From: Alcaligenaceae bacterium
GTDB lineage: Bacteria; Pseudomonadota; Gammaproteobacteria; Burkholderiales; Burkholderiaceae_B
Length of the DNA stretch: 64,000 bases
Assembly: GCA_013416445.1 (NCBI GenBank)
Contig: JACCER010000009.1
Span: 91,678-155,677, forward strand
Direction: 5' to 3'
Within the stretch, counting starts at the first letter, position 1. Each line of letters begins with the position of its first letter. This document shows positions 28,055 to 38,056 of the stretch, in pieces. Under the pieces are notes generated by a model. That model was not told where the DNA came from, ran no database searches, and saw nothing but the letters and a program-made list of their open reading frames with translations. The translations under genes were made by a program, and so were the position numbers.

Positions 28055-28165
28055 ATGCGTCGGCACAATGCCGGATTACGCGCAGGCAGCCATCAGGCAC
28101 CCGGTTTTGCCCGAGTGAAGTAAACTTGAACTTCGTTGGTTAACCATATTTGGTATATAAGTCTT

Positions 28166-28354
28166 ATGGCAAAGAATTACGAGTCGGAAATTACCCAGTT
28201 TCTAAAAAACTACAAGACGGAACATTCCGATACGGAAGCACGTCAGCGTGAAGGTCGTGCACGTCTCTGGGACAAGCACATCGACGCAGAGCTCCAGGAA
28301 GGCTTTCGTGCCGGGAAGGTTGCGCAAAAATCTTACGTGTATCAAACCGACTAA
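28166..28354 (+). CDS. DUF3460 family small protein
   Basis: 62 residues from ATG 28166 (MAKNYESEITQFLKNYKTEH); an upstream in-frame ATG at 28136 is less likely. Charged and helical, with GRARLWDKHIDAELQEGFRAGKVAQKSYVYQTD at the C-terminus. The family is found in Burkholderiales right before scpA, as here (8 bp gap). Function unknown; co-transcription with scpA suggests, but does not show, a link to chromosome condensation. Confidence 0.85.
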   Translation: MAKNYESEITQFLKNYKTEHSDTEARQREGRARLWDKHIDAELQEGFRAGKVAQKSYVYQTD

Positions 28355-28362
28355 CGGATTCC

Positions 28363-29244
28363 ATGTCTTTGCCAAAGGCTGCCGACCACGGCCTAAACGC
28401 CTTGGCCGAGCCGGCCATAGACAGCACGCCCGACGTTGTCGATAGCGTGGCGCTGGCTCGCCTGTATGGTGAGCCTTTGTTCGCCATGCCACAAGATTTG
28501 TACATCCCGCCCGATGCCCTCGAGGTGTTTCTGGAAACATTCCAGGGGCCGCTCGACTTACTGTTGTACTTGATACGTAAGCAAAATTTCAATGTGCTGG
28601 ATATTCCCATGGCCGAAGTGACCAGGCAGTATCTGTCTTATGTCGAGCAAATTCGCAAGCACAACCTAGAGCTGGCGGGCGAATACCTGCTGATGGCGGC
28701 CTTGCTCATCGAAATTAAATCCCGCATGCTCTTGCCGGTTAAAAAGTCTGATACCGGCGAAGAAGTGGGCGACCCGCGCGCCGAATTGGTCAGGCGCCTA
28801 CTTGAATACGAACAAATGAAACTGGCGGCTCGCAAGCTGGACACCCTGCCGCAACTGGGCCGCGATTTCCAGCGCACCCATGCCTTGATGGCCGCGCAAC
28901 CCTTCGAGCAAGCGCTGCCAGATGTCAGCCCCGACGACTTGCGCAACGCCTGGCTTGATATCATGCGGCGCGCTCAGCTTAATGCCCATCACCGCATTAC
29001 GCGCGAGCAGTTGTCGGTGCGCGATCACATGAGCCAGATACTGCGTCGTTTGGGCGATGTGCGCTTCATGGAATTTACCGAACTGTTCAGCGAAAGGGTC
29101 GACCAAGGCGATGCCGTGGCCATCCTGGTGGTGCACTTTCTTGCCATGCTTGAACTCGCACGCGAATCACTGCTGGATATTACCCAGGCTGAACCCTATG
29201 CCCCCATTTATGTACGCCTGTCTTATATACGGGCCGCCGCCTGA
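28363..29244 (+). CDS. scpA: ScpA, segregation and condensation protein A
   Basis: 293 residues, kleisin family. The core QGPLDLLLYLIRKQNFNVLDIPMAEVTRQYLSYVEQIRKHNLELAGEYLLMAALLIEIKSRMLLP is diagnostic, and the C-terminal winged helix includes HMSQILRRLGDVRFMEFTELFSE and AILVVHFLAMLELARESLLDITQ. The first 40 residues are a non-conserved extension. It bridges SMC heads together with ScpB, whose gene is not in the window. Confidence 0.93.
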   Translation: MSLPKAADHGLNALAEPAIDSTPDVVDSVALARLYGEPLFAMPQDLYIPPDALEVFLETFQGPLDLLLYLIRKQNFNVLDIPMAEVTRQYLSYVEQIRKHNLELAGEYLLMAALLIEIKSRMLLPVKKSDTGEEVGDPRAELVRRLLEYEQMKLAARKLDTLPQLGRDFQRTHALMAAQPFEQALPDVSPDDLRNAWLDIMRRAQLNAHHRITREQLSVRDHMSQILRRLGDVRFMEFTELFSERVDQGDAVAILVVHFLAMLELARESLLDITQAEPYAPIYVRLSYIRAAA

Positions 29245-30123
<879 letters not shown>

Positions 30124-30233
30124 AATTTGCGAGGCAGCGACGCGCCGCAAGTTCGTCCTCTGTTAGAACTGACAGGAGACTTATGTAACTTGTTGTGACA
30201 AACTGATTTCTCGCATATGTTCAGGAGACAAAA

Positions 30234-30458
30234 ATGGTGCATAGCCACTATAGCTCGCAATTCTCAGCATTGACCCCACGCGAACGCCACGTCATGGATT
30301 ATGTGGTGTCAGGCAAACCCAACAAGGTAATTGCCGCTGAGTTGGGCGTGTCGCAACGCACCATCGAGGCGCACCGCGCCCGAATCTTCCAGAAGTTGCA
30401 GGTCAGGAACGCCATTGAATTGACGCGGTGCCTGTTAACGCAGCATGCAGCGCGGTGA
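30234..30458 (+). CDS. Stand-alone LuxR/FixJ-type HTH protein
   Basis: 74 residues, only a GerE/LuxR DNA-binding domain: LTPRERHVMDYVVSGKPNKVIAAELGVSQRTIEAHRARIFQKLQVRNAIELTRCLL. The sequence is closest to FixJ/NodW-type response regulators, but no receiver domain precedes it. GGAGAC is 8 nt before ATG 30234. Either a truncated response regulator or a free DNA-binding domain like GerE. Family members of this size in Bordetella relatives are known as short LuxR-type regulators. Confidence 0.8.
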   Translation: MVHSHYSSQFSALTPRERHVMDYVVSGKPNKVIAAELGVSQRTIEAHRARIFQKLQVRNAIELTRCLLTQHAAR

Positions 30459-30515
30459 TGCGGGGGCAGATTGACGCGTTTCACGTCAATCCGGCCTGCA
30501 TTCGGGGTTAGTGGC

Positions 30516-31187
30516 TTATTGGCACTGCAATGCCGGTTGGCCTGACAATTCGTCGATGGGGTCGATGTCTTGCTGGCGCGTCAGGTGGTACTCAAGCGTA
30601 GGCTTGATCTCGTTGATCATGTTAATGCGCAATACGTTGTCGTTGACAAAGGTCAGGTTGGCTTTGATGACATCGTTTTTCATTTGCAGCAAAATGCGCA
30701 GTGGTTGCGTACCAATGACTTCCCAGCATCCTTGTTGAACAAGATGGTTTTTCGTATCGGGGCCGTCCAGGGCAACAGTGCGTGAGCGCCATTGGCCGCC
30801 GGGGGCCATGGTCAGGGTAACCCGGGTGGCCGAACACGCGTTGCTGTTGATCAGGCAGGGCACAGTGCCCAGAAACGTCTTGGGTTCGCTTAAGGCTCGA
30901 GCCCTGACAGCCTGTTCTTCAGGGGCCTGCGCTGGCGCCCCTTGAGCCTGCTTGTTGTGCTGTTCGTTGCCGAAGCCCAGTTGTATTTGCGATGGCGCGC
31001 GCGCCACATTGCGGCCTTGTGCCTGGTGCTGGGCGTCGGATTCGGTGTTGTCGTGCGGCGTATTGTAGTAACCAGCTGTTTTCTGCTGGGCGCAGCCAGC
31101 CAGGGCCAATGCGAACATGGCTGCAATTATCGGCCTGGACAATGAGAATGGCATGAATTGGGTCAGGGGGGGCATGGGGGTTTCCAT
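30516..31187 (-). CDS. Lipoprotein with NlpE-like C-terminal domain
   Basis: 223 residues. The N-terminal signal has a lipobox LALAGC with the cysteine at residue 32; later ATGs (for example residue 12) could be the true start. A low-complexity Gln/Ala linker (about 35-95) leads to a domain beginning FLGTVPCLINSNACSATRVTLTM, like the NlpE start (GxxPCxxC), with a widened CxxxxxxC spacing, and ending with WEVIGTQPLRILLQMKNDVIKANLTFVNDNVLRI. In E. coli NlpE is an outer membrane sensor of copper and surface stress; function here is not assignable. It is convergent with the LuxR-type gene and divergent from the prepilin peptidase gene. Confidence 0.65.
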   Translation of the reverse strand: METPMPPLTQFMPFSLSRPIIAAMFALALAGCAQQKTAGYYNTPHDNTESDAQHQAQGRNVARAPSQIQLGFGNEQHNKQAQGAPAQAPEEQAVRARALSEPKTFLGTVPCLINSNACSATRVTLTMAPGGQWRSRTVALDGPDTKNHLVQQGCWEVIGTQPLRILLQMKNDVIKANLTFVNDNVLRINMINEIKPTLEYHLTRQQDIDPIDELSGQPALQCQ

Positions 31188-31266
31188 TAACAGGGGGCAA
31201 CAGGCATTCTACGCAATTATTTCATGTTCAATTGGATGGCGCAGGCAGGCAAACGGGGGATCAAAC

Positions 31267-32040
31267 ATGGGCCTGGCCCTGAACTTCACTTTTTATCACG
31301 TGGTTGGCGTTATTTTACTTGTTCCTGCGGGCGTGGTGGCGGGTATTTGGTGCGAGCGGGTGGCACAAGCCTATGCCTGGGGGCTGGCCATGGGCGGCAG
31401 CCCCGACGCCGCTTCCATGCGTACGGCGTTATGGCGCGCCACAGTCGGGCTGGTCTTTGGCATGGGCCTGGTCGGCACAGAGGCTCCTGGCCAGGTGGTG
31501 GCGTCCGGCGCAACCATGGCGAGCATGGTGCTGATGCCCGTGACGTGGCTGTTGTTAAGCCTGCTGCATGGTCATTCACTCTATTTCATGGCGCTCGCGC
31601 TCGCCAGCATGTTATTGCTGATGCTGGCCCTTATCGACGTCCGCTTGCAACTGTTACCCGATGCACTGACTTTTCCCTTGCTATGGCTGGGGCTGGCGTT
31701 GGCATGGGCGGGTTATGGCATCAGCCTGGGCGATGCTGTAGCGGGCGCCATAGTGGGCTATGGGTTCTTGTGGCTGCTGTTCTGGCTCTTTAAATGGCTC
31801 AGCGGGCGCGAAGGCATGGGCTATGGCGACTTCAAGTTGCTGGCGGCTTTAGGCGCCTGGCTGGGGTGGCGCGAGCTGGTCGTAGTGCTGTTGCTTGCCT
31901 GCCTCGCTGGCATGTTGTTTGCCATGTATAGGCAAAAAACCTTGAAGCCCTCCGGCTCTTATCCTTTCGGGCCATTTTTGGCTGCCAGCGGAATGGTTTC
32001 ACTAATAGTCGGGTCTGGGGTACATTTACATTTTTGGTAG
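31267..32040 (+). CDS. pilD: Prepilin peptidase, A24 family (PilD-like), lacking the N-terminal methylase motif
   Basis: 257 residues from ATG 31267 (GGGGGA upstream). Seven or eight membrane segments. The aspartyl protease motifs are present: ALIDVRLQLLPDALTFP with the first catalytic Asp, and GREGMGYGDFKLLAALGAWLG with the second in GxGD. The usual cytoplasmic N-terminal domain with two CxxC pairs is absent: the only N-terminal cysteine is in GIWCERV. It probably cleaves type IV pilin or pseudopilin leaders. It heads a pilD-coaE-zapD row, common in betaproteobacteria, but the usual pilB and pilC genes are not upstream. Confidence 0.85.
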   Translation: MGLALNFTFYHVVGVILLVPAGVVAGIWCERVAQAYAWGLAMGGSPDAASMRTALWRATVGLVFGMGLVGTEAPGQVVASGATMASMVLMPVTWLLLSLLHGHSLYFMALALASMLLLMLALIDVRLQLLPDALTFPLLWLGLALAWAGYGISLGDAVAGAIVGYGFLWLLFWLFKWLSGREGMGYGDFKLLAALGAWLGWRELVVVLLLACLAGMLFAMYRQKTLKPSGSYPFGPFLAASGMVSLIVGSGVHLHFW

Positions 32041-32050
32041 CCCAAGGCGC

Positions 32051-32692
32051 ATGAATATGTTGAAAATAGGCCTGACTGGCGGCATAGGCTCGGGTAAAAG
32101 CCGTGTTGCCGACTTTTTCGCTTCATGGGGGGCCGCGGTGGTCGATACCGACGTCATCGCCCACGAACTGACTGCGCCGGGTGGTCTGGCCATAGAACCC
32201 ATACGTCAGCATTTCGGGGCCGACCTCATCTCTCCAACGGGCGCCCTAGACCGCCAGGCCATGCGCGAACTGGTGTTTGCCAGCCCTGAAGCCCGCCACC
32301 AGCTCGAAGCCATCATTCACCCCATGATAGGTGCAGTTACAAAACGAAGGGCCGATTCAGCGCAAGGGTGTTATCTTGTTTTTGTTGTACCGCTGCTGGT
32401 CGAGTCGGGCCGCTGGCGCGATCAGGTCGAGCGTATCTGCGTGGTCGACTGCGATCCGGCAACCCAAATCGCACGGGTCAAGGCGCGCAGCGGGCTGACG
32501 TCCGAGGCTATTGGGCGTATCATGTCTGTGCAAGCCTCACGAGAAGCGCGCCTGGCAGTCGCCGACGACGTGATACTTAACGATGGCCATACCGGTCTCG
32601 AAGAACTTGAACGCCGTGCTCAAGACTTGCATCGTAGTTGGTGCGCACAGGCGCAGCACCTTGCAGGCCAGCTTTCAGACAGTCGTTCATAA
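32051..32692 (+). CDS. coaE: CoaE, dephospho-CoA kinase
   Basis: 213 residues. P-loop LKIGLTGGIGSGKSRVADFFASWGAAVVDTDVIAHELT, with the DTD motif that binds dephospho-CoA, then MIGAVTKRRAD and VPLLVESGRWRDQVERICVVDCDPATQIARVKARSGLT. Last step of CoA synthesis. ATG 32051 or 32057 may be the start. 10 bp after pilD and 21 bp before zapD. Confidence 0.95.
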   Translation: MNMLKIGLTGGIGSGKSRVADFFASWGAAVVDTDVIAHELTAPGGLAIEPIRQHFGADLISPTGALDRQAMRELVFASPEARHQLEAIIHPMIGAVTKRRADSAQGCYLVFVVPLLVESGRWRDQVERICVVDCDPATQIARVKARSGLTSEAIGRIMSVQASREARLAVADDVILNDGHTGLEELERRAQDLHRSWCAQAQHLAGQLSDSRS

Positions 32693-32713
32693 TTAATTAA
32701 GGTTTTTGGTCGC

Positions 32714-33466
32714 GTGATCCTTTACGAATATCCGTGCAACGAACGAGTTCGGTCTTTGCTAAGGCTCGAGCATTTGTTCGACAGGCTTTTTTTCTTCGCC
32801 AAGGGCACAGACGCGCATTATCACCATATATCGATCGCAACCTTGTTCGATCTGCTCGATATATGCGATCGCACCGACTTGCGTGGTGCCGTACTTCAAG
32901 ATCTCGAACGCCAGCGTACCGCTTTGGGCGCATTGCGCCAGCACCCAGGCGTCGATGCCCGTATGCTCGACGCCATGCTCGCTGAAATCCAGCATGCAGG
33001 TGCTGAATTAAGCGCGCAAGGCCGTGTTGGGCAAGAACTCCGCGATAACGAATGGCTGTCCAGCCTGCGTGGGCGGGTATCCATAGCTGGCGGGTCTTCC
33101 CAGGTAGACATGCCTTCGTATTTTTCCTGGCAGATCAAGCCGCCCGAAGTACGTTCCGCCGATTTGCACAAATGGATCACACCTTTTCTGCCTTTGTATA
33201 AAGGCTTGTCGCTCATTTTGCGCTTATTGCGCGACTCTGGCGACGCCGTTGACCTCACCGCCAGGCAGGGCGCCTACCAGGAAATGTTGGGGGGTAAGCT
33301 GTTCCAGCTTTTGCGCGTGTGGGTCGATGCCGCCAGGCATGTCTTCCCCGAAATGAGCGCCAACAAATATGTGATTTGGGTCAGGTTCGCAAGCCAGGAC
33401 AAAGACATGAAGCCTCAACCCGCCACCACCGACATACCCTTCAAATTGGCGCGTTGCAACGTGTAG
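32714..33466 (+). CDS. zapD: ZapD, cell division protein
   Basis: 250 residues from GTG 32714: MILYEYPCNERVRSLLRLEHLFDRLFFF is the family start. Other blocks: TLFDLLDICDRTDLRGAVLQDLERQ, FSWQIKPPEVRSADLHKWITPFLPLYKGLSLILRLLRDSG, MLGGKLFQLLRVWVD, YVIWVRFA. ZapD crosslinks FtsZ filaments. The stop codon TAG (33464-33466) is formed by the first bases of dispersed repeat copy 5. Confidence 0.94.
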   Translation: MILYEYPCNERVRSLLRLEHLFDRLFFFAKGTDAHYHHISIATLFDLLDICDRTDLRGAVLQDLERQRTALGALRQHPGVDARMLDAMLAEIQHAGAELSAQGRVGQELRDNEWLSSLRGRVSIAGGSSQVDMPSYFSWQIKPPEVRSADLHKWITPFLPLYKGLSLILRLLRDSGDAVDLTARQGAYQEMLGGKLFQLLRVWVDAARHVFPEMSANKYVIWVRFASQDKDMKPQPATTDIPFKLARCNV

Positions 33467-33497
33467 GCCGGATTAGGGCGTAGCCTGTAATCCGATA
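33463..33497. repeat. Dispersed palindromic repeat, copy 5 (overlaps zapD stop)
   Basis: GTAGGCCGGATTAGGGCGTAGCC then TGTAATCCGAT. The TAG inside the first arm is the zapD stop codon. Just after it, CACAACTG is repeated three times in tandem (33505-33528). Confidence 0.75.
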
Positions 33498-33652
33498 AGC
33501 GGCGCACAACTGCACAACTGCACAACTGCGGTTAACACCTCCCATTGTTCCAAATTGTTGTTGCACTGCATTTCAAATGCGCAATATCAGTGTCCGTTCC
33601 GGCTGTGATCGGTGAAAATGGCGGTTGCTTTATTTAAACCGGAGAAACATGC

Positions 33653-34939
33653 ATGTCGGAATCAGTCTCCGAAGCTTATCGTCCTCGTCGTGGCCGCTGG
33701 CTGTGGCTGCTGATCGTGCTACTGGCCGCCGCTGGCGGCTATTGGTTTTTCAGCCTGTCATCAGGCACCGCGCCCGCAACGCCCGGCGCCCAAGGCCGGT
33801 CGGCTGGTGGTGGCCGGGGCATGATGGCGGGTATGGGCAGCATGGCTGTGCCGGTTAGGCTGGCCACCGTCCAAGCCGGGCCCATAGACCACACCCTGAA
33901 GGCCATAGGCACGGTTACCGCCTTCAATACCGTTACGGTGCGCAGTCGCGTAGATGGCGAACTGCAGAAAATCATGTTTTCTGATGGGCAGAAAGTACAG
34001 GAAGGCGATATCCTGGCGCAAATAGACCCGCGCAGCTATCAGGTGCAACTGGATCAGGCGCAGGGCCAGCAAAAACAAAATGAAGCACAGTTGCAAAATG
34101 CGCAACGTGATCTGCAACGCTATCAATTGCTGTTCAAGCAAAACTCCATTGCCAGGCAGCAGGTCGACGCGCAGGCTGCTTTGGTTCAACAATACCAGGG
34201 CTCGAAGAAAAGTGACCAGGCCGCGGTAGACAGCGCCGCCCTGCAGCTAAGTTTTACCAAAATCATTGCGCCGCTTACAGGGCGGCTGGGTTTGCGCAAA
34301 CTTGACCAAGGCAACATGATCAACGCGTCCAACACCGACGGGTTGGTGGTCATTACCCAGACCCAGCCTATTTCCGTGCTGTTCACCTTGCCCCAGATAC
34401 AACTGCCGGCTGTCCTGAAGCAGGTGCGTGACGGCAAGACCCTGGCGGTCGATCTCTACGACCGCGAGGATCTGAACAAGATAGCCGCCGGTGAACTGAT
34501 CTCGCTCGACAACCAAATCGATATCGCTACGGGCACGGTCAAGCTCAAGGCGCGCTTTGCCAACGAAGACGAATCCCTGTTTCCCAATCAGTTCGTCAAT
34601 GCGCGCTTGCGCGTCGCCACGGACCAGTCGTTGTTATTGCCCACGATGGCGGTGCAGCAGGGTTCTATAGGCGCTTTTGTTTATTTGGTGGGTGACGATA
34701 ACAAGGTGCATGTGCAGCCGGTGGTGCTGGGCCAGGTCGACGGCAAACGAGTAGCCATCAGTTCGGGTTTGACCGAAGGCCAGAAAGTGGTCGTGGAAGG
34801 CGTGGACCGCTTGCGCGAGGGCGCATTGGTCCAGGAAATCATTGCCGATGCCGCCGTATCCTCCCCTGTGCGGACCGATGCCGCCGATAAGGCTGCATCC
34901 AGCGCAAGGCCGGCGCGGGGCAGCCCTGGTTCGCATTAA
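33653..34939 (+). CDS. muxA: RND efflux periplasmic adaptor (MdtA/MuxA-like)
   Basis: 428 residues from ATG 33653 (GGAG 8 nt upstream). An N-terminal membrane anchor (about 17-36, WLWLLIVLLAAAGGYWFF, no lipobox), then the membrane fusion protein layout: lipoyl half VRLATVQAGPIDHTLKAIGTVTAFNTVTVRSRVDGELQKI, a long coiled hairpin (about 125-195), the second lipoyl half TKIIAPLTGRLGLRKLDQGN, and beta-barrel and MP domains. It links the inner-membrane pumps encoded downstream to the outer membrane channel. The layout A-B-C-outer membrane factor matches MdtABC and Pseudomonas MuxABC-OpmB. Confidence 0.9.
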   Translation: MSESVSEAYRPRRGRWLWLLIVLLAAAGGYWFFSLSSGTAPATPGAQGRSAGGGRGMMAGMGSMAVPVRLATVQAGPIDHTLKAIGTVTAFNTVTVRSRVDGELQKIMFSDGQKVQEGDILAQIDPRSYQVQLDQAQGQQKQNEAQLQNAQRDLQRYQLLFKQNSIARQQVDAQAALVQQYQGSKKSDQAAVDSAALQLSFTKIIAPLTGRLGLRKLDQGNMINASNTDGLVVITQTQPISVLFTLPQIQLPAVLKQVRDGKTLAVDLYDREDLNKIAAGELISLDNQIDIATGTVKLKARFANEDESLFPNQFVNARLRVATDQSLLLPTMAVQQGSIGAFVYLVGDDNKVHVQPVVLGQVDGKRVAISSGLTEGQKVVVEGVDRLREGALVQEIIADAAVSSPVRTDAADKAASSARPARGSPGSH

Positions 34940-34948
34940 GGTTGCACT

Positions 34949-37900
34949 GTGAATTTTTCGCGTCTTTTTATTCTCAGGCCAGTGGCCACCACGCTGATGA
35001 TGGTGGCTTTGCTCATTGCGGGCATGCTGGCCTATCGCCTGTTGCCAGTGTCGGCCTTGCCGCAGGTCGACTACCCCACCATACAGGTCACCACGCTTTA
35101 CCCCGGCGCCAGCCCCGATGTCATGACCGCGCTGGTAACGTCGCCGCTGGAACGCCAGTTCGGGCAAATGCCTGGGTTGGCCCAAATGACCTCGTCCAGC
35201 TCGGGCGGTTCGTCGGTGATCACCTTGCAGTTCGACCTGGACCTGCCGTTGGATGTGGCCGAACAGGAAGTGCAGGCGTCCATTAATGCGGCATCCAATT
35301 TGTTGCCCAACGACTTGCCGGCGCCGCCTATTTATAACAAGGTCAATCCGGCCGATACGCCGGTGATCAGCCTGGCGGTCACTTCGCCCACGTTGCCGTT
35401 GTATCAGGTGCGCGACCTGATCGATATCCGTGTTGCGCAAAAACTGTCGCAAATTTCAGGGGTGGGGCTGGTGAGCATTGCGGGTGGGCAGCGCCCTGCC
35501 GTTCGCATACAGGCCAATCCGCAGGCCCTGGCGGCGCATAACCTGACTTTGTCCAGCCTGCGTACGGCCATCGTGGGCGCCAACGTCAACCAGCCTAAAG
35601 GCAACCTCGACGGGCCGGAGCGCTCCACCACCATCAACGCCAATGATCAGCTCAAGTCCATACAAGACTACGAGCAATTGATCGTGGCTTATGAAAATGG
35701 CGCGCCCCTGCGTTTGCGCGATGTTGCCCAGGCGCAGCAAGACGCCGAAAATACACGCCAGGCGGCATGGATAGGCACGACGCCAGCCATACTATTGAAC
35801 ATTCAGCGCCAGCCTGGCGCCAACGTCATTGAGGTGGTCGACAGGGTAACGGCGCTGCTGCCGTCACTGCGGGCCTCTTTGCCTGCGGGGGTAGACCTGG
35901 CCGTGGCGACCGATCGCACGCAAACCATACGCGATTCGATCAAGCATGTGCAAATAGAAATGTTGCTGGCTATTGCGCTGGTGGTACTGGTGACGTTTGT
36001 GTTTTTACGTAGCTGGACGGCCACTTTTATTCCCAGCGTAGTGGTGCCGTTGTCTTTGGTCGGCACTTTCGGCATTATGTACCTGACAGGTTTCAGTATC
36101 AATAACCTGACGCTGATGGCCCTGACGGTGGCCACGGGTTTCGTGGTTGATGACGCCATCGTCATGATAGAAAACATCGCGCGCCATATCGAAGAGGGCG
36201 AAAGCGCCATGAAGGCGGCCTTGAAAGGGGCGTCGCAAATTGGCTTTACGCTGGTATCCCTGACCTTGTCGCTGATTGCGGTGCTGATTCCTCTGTTGTT
36301 CATGAGCGATGTCATAGGGCGTTTGTTTCGCGAATTCGCCATTACCCTGGCGGTGGCTATATTGCTGTCGCTGGCGATTTCCCTGACCCTGACTCCCATG
36401 ATGTGCGCGCGTCTGCTGAAGCCCGAGGCCGACATGAAATATGGTCGCTTCCAGCGCTGGGCGGGCGCCACCATGGACGACCTTATTCACAGCTACGACC
36501 GCGGCCTGTTGTGGGTGTTGTCGCATCAACGCCTTACGCTTTGGGTAGCCTTTGGCACGCTGGTGTTTACCGGGCTGCTGTATGTCATGGTGCCTAAAGG
36601 TTTCTTCCCCCAGCAAGACACGGGCCTGATACAGGCTATCAGCCAGGGCCCGCAAACGGTTTCCTTTGCGTCCATGGCGCAACGCCAGCAACTGGCGGTT
36701 GAACGCATATTGCAAGATCCCGATGTCACGGCGGTATCGTCGTTTATAGGCATAGATGGCACTAACGCCACCTTGAACACCGGCCGCATGCAAATTGCGC
36801 TCAAGCCAGTTACCGAACGCAGCGCCAACGCCCAGACGATAATTCGGCGCCTGGGGCAAGAGCTGAAATCGCTATCTGATATTCAGGTTTTCATGCAGCC
36901 GGTGCAAGACCTGACGGTAGACGACCGCGTCAGCCGCACACAATACCAGATGACCTTGTCGGAACCGGATTCGGCCACCTTGCTGGAATGGACGCCGCGC
37001 CTGGTTGATGCCTTGCAAGGTTTGCCTCAACTGGCTGATGTGGTTGACGACTTGCAAGGCGATGGTTTGCAGACCGTGCTGGAAATTGACCGCGATACGG
37101 CAGCTCGCCTGGGTGTCAGCAATGCGGCTATCGACGATGCTTTGTACGATGCCTTCGGGCAGCGCCTGATCTCCACCATATTTACGCAATCCACTCAGTA
37201 CCGTGTGGTGCTGGAAGCAGCCTCGCAGTTTCGCCAGAATCCTCAGGCCCTGACCCAGGTTTTTGTGCCTACGGCCTCGGGTACCCCGGTGCCCGTCAGC
37301 AGCTTGGCGCATATCAGCCAGCGTAGCGCGCTATTGTCAATAGAGCGGCTGGGGCAGTTTCCCGCTACAACCATTTCATTCAACCTTGCCCCTGGCGTGG
37401 CCTTGTCGGACGCAGTCGAGGCCATACACCAGGTGCAAGCTGAACTAGCCATGCCTGCATCGCTGGAGCTGAGGTTTCAGGGGGCGGCCAAGGCATTCCA
37501 GGCGTCGTTGTCGTCTACTTTATGGTTGTTGCTGGCCGCTGTAGCTACTATGTATATTGTTCTTGGTGTCTTGTACGAAAGCTATATTCACCCGGTCACA
37601 ATATTGTCGACCTTGCCGTCGGCGGCCATAGGCGCATTGCTGGCCTTGCTGCTTACGGGCGCCGAGCTAGACATGATAGGCATCATAGGCATCATTCTGC
37701 TGATAGGCATCGTCAAGAAGAACGCCATCATGATGATAGATTTCGCGCTTGATGCCGAGCGCCAGCGTGGCCTTAGCCCGCGCGCAGCCATACATGAAGC
37801 AGCCTTGTTGCGGTTTCGGCCCATTCTCATGACTACGCTCGCAGCCTTGTTCAGTGCGATACCCCTGATGCTGGCTACCGGTTCCGGGTCTGAACTGCGC

Positions 37901-38056
37901 CAGCCGCTGGGGCTGGTAATGGTGGGCGGGCTGCTGTTCAGCCAAGTGCTGACTCTATTCACCACGCCAGTCATTTACCTGATGTTCGACCGCATTGCGC
38001 GGCGTGTGAACAGGCATGGCCGGGCTAAGGGCGTCAGTCCAGAGATAACGACATGA
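34949..38056 (+). CDS. muxB: RND multidrug efflux pump subunit (MdtB/MuxB-like)
   Basis: 1035 residues from GTG 34949. Twelve membrane helices with two large periplasmic loops. Family motifs: [43 protein letters not shown] (first helix), the proton-relay pair in [19 protein letters not shown] (helix 4), [22 protein letters not shown], and [19 protein letters not shown]. As in MdtBC and MuxBC, two different pump subunits are encoded side by side and probably form a heterotrimer. The last codons overlap muxC (ATGA at 38053). Confidence 0.93.
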   Translation: MNFSRLFILRPVATTLMMVALLIAGMLAYRLLPVSALPQVDYPTIQVTTLYPGASPDVMTALVTSPLERQFGQMPGLAQMTSSSSGGSSVITLQFDLDLPLDVAEQEVQASINAASNLLPNDLPAPPIYNKVNPADTPVISLAVTSPTLPLYQVRDLIDIRVAQKLSQISGVGLVSIAGGQRPAVRIQANPQALAAHNLTLSSLRTAIVGANVNQPKGNLDGPERSTTINANDQLKSIQDYEQLIVAYENGAPLRLRDVAQAQQDAENTRQAAWIGTTPAILLNIQRQPGANVIEVVDRVTALLPSLRASLPAGVDLAVATDRTQTIRDSIKHVQIEMLLAIALVVLVTFVFLRSWTATFIPSVVVPLSLVGTFGIMYLTGFSINNLTLMALTVATGFVVDDAIVMIENIARHIEEGESAMKAALKGASQIGFTLVSLTLSLIAVLIPLLFMSDVIGRLFREFAITLAVAILLSLAISLTLTPMMCARLLKPEADMKYGRFQRWAGATMDDLIHSYDRGLLWVLSHQRLTLWVAFGTLVFTGLLYVMVPKGFFPQQDTGLIQAISQGPQTVSFASMAQRQQLAVERILQDPDVTAVSSFIGIDGTNATLNTGRMQIALKPVTERSANAQTIIRRLGQELKSLSDIQVFMQPVQDLTVDDRVSRTQYQMTLSEPDSATLLEWTPRLVDALQGLPQLADVVDDLQGDGLQTVLEIDRDTAARLGVSNAAIDDALYDAFGQRLISTIFTQSTQYRVVLEAASQFRQNPQALTQVFVPTASGTPVPVSSLAHISQRSALLSIERLGQFPATTISFNLAPGVALSDAVEAIHQVQAELAMPASLELRFQGAAKAFQASLSSTLWLLLAAVATMYIVLGVLYESYIHPVTILSTLPSAAIGALLALLLTGAELDMIGIIGIILLIGIVKKNAIMMIDFALDAERQRGLSPRAAIHEAALLRFRPILMTTLAALFSAIPLMLATGSGSELRQPLGLVMVGGLLFSQVLTLFTTPVIYLMFDRIARRVNRHGRAKGVSPEITT

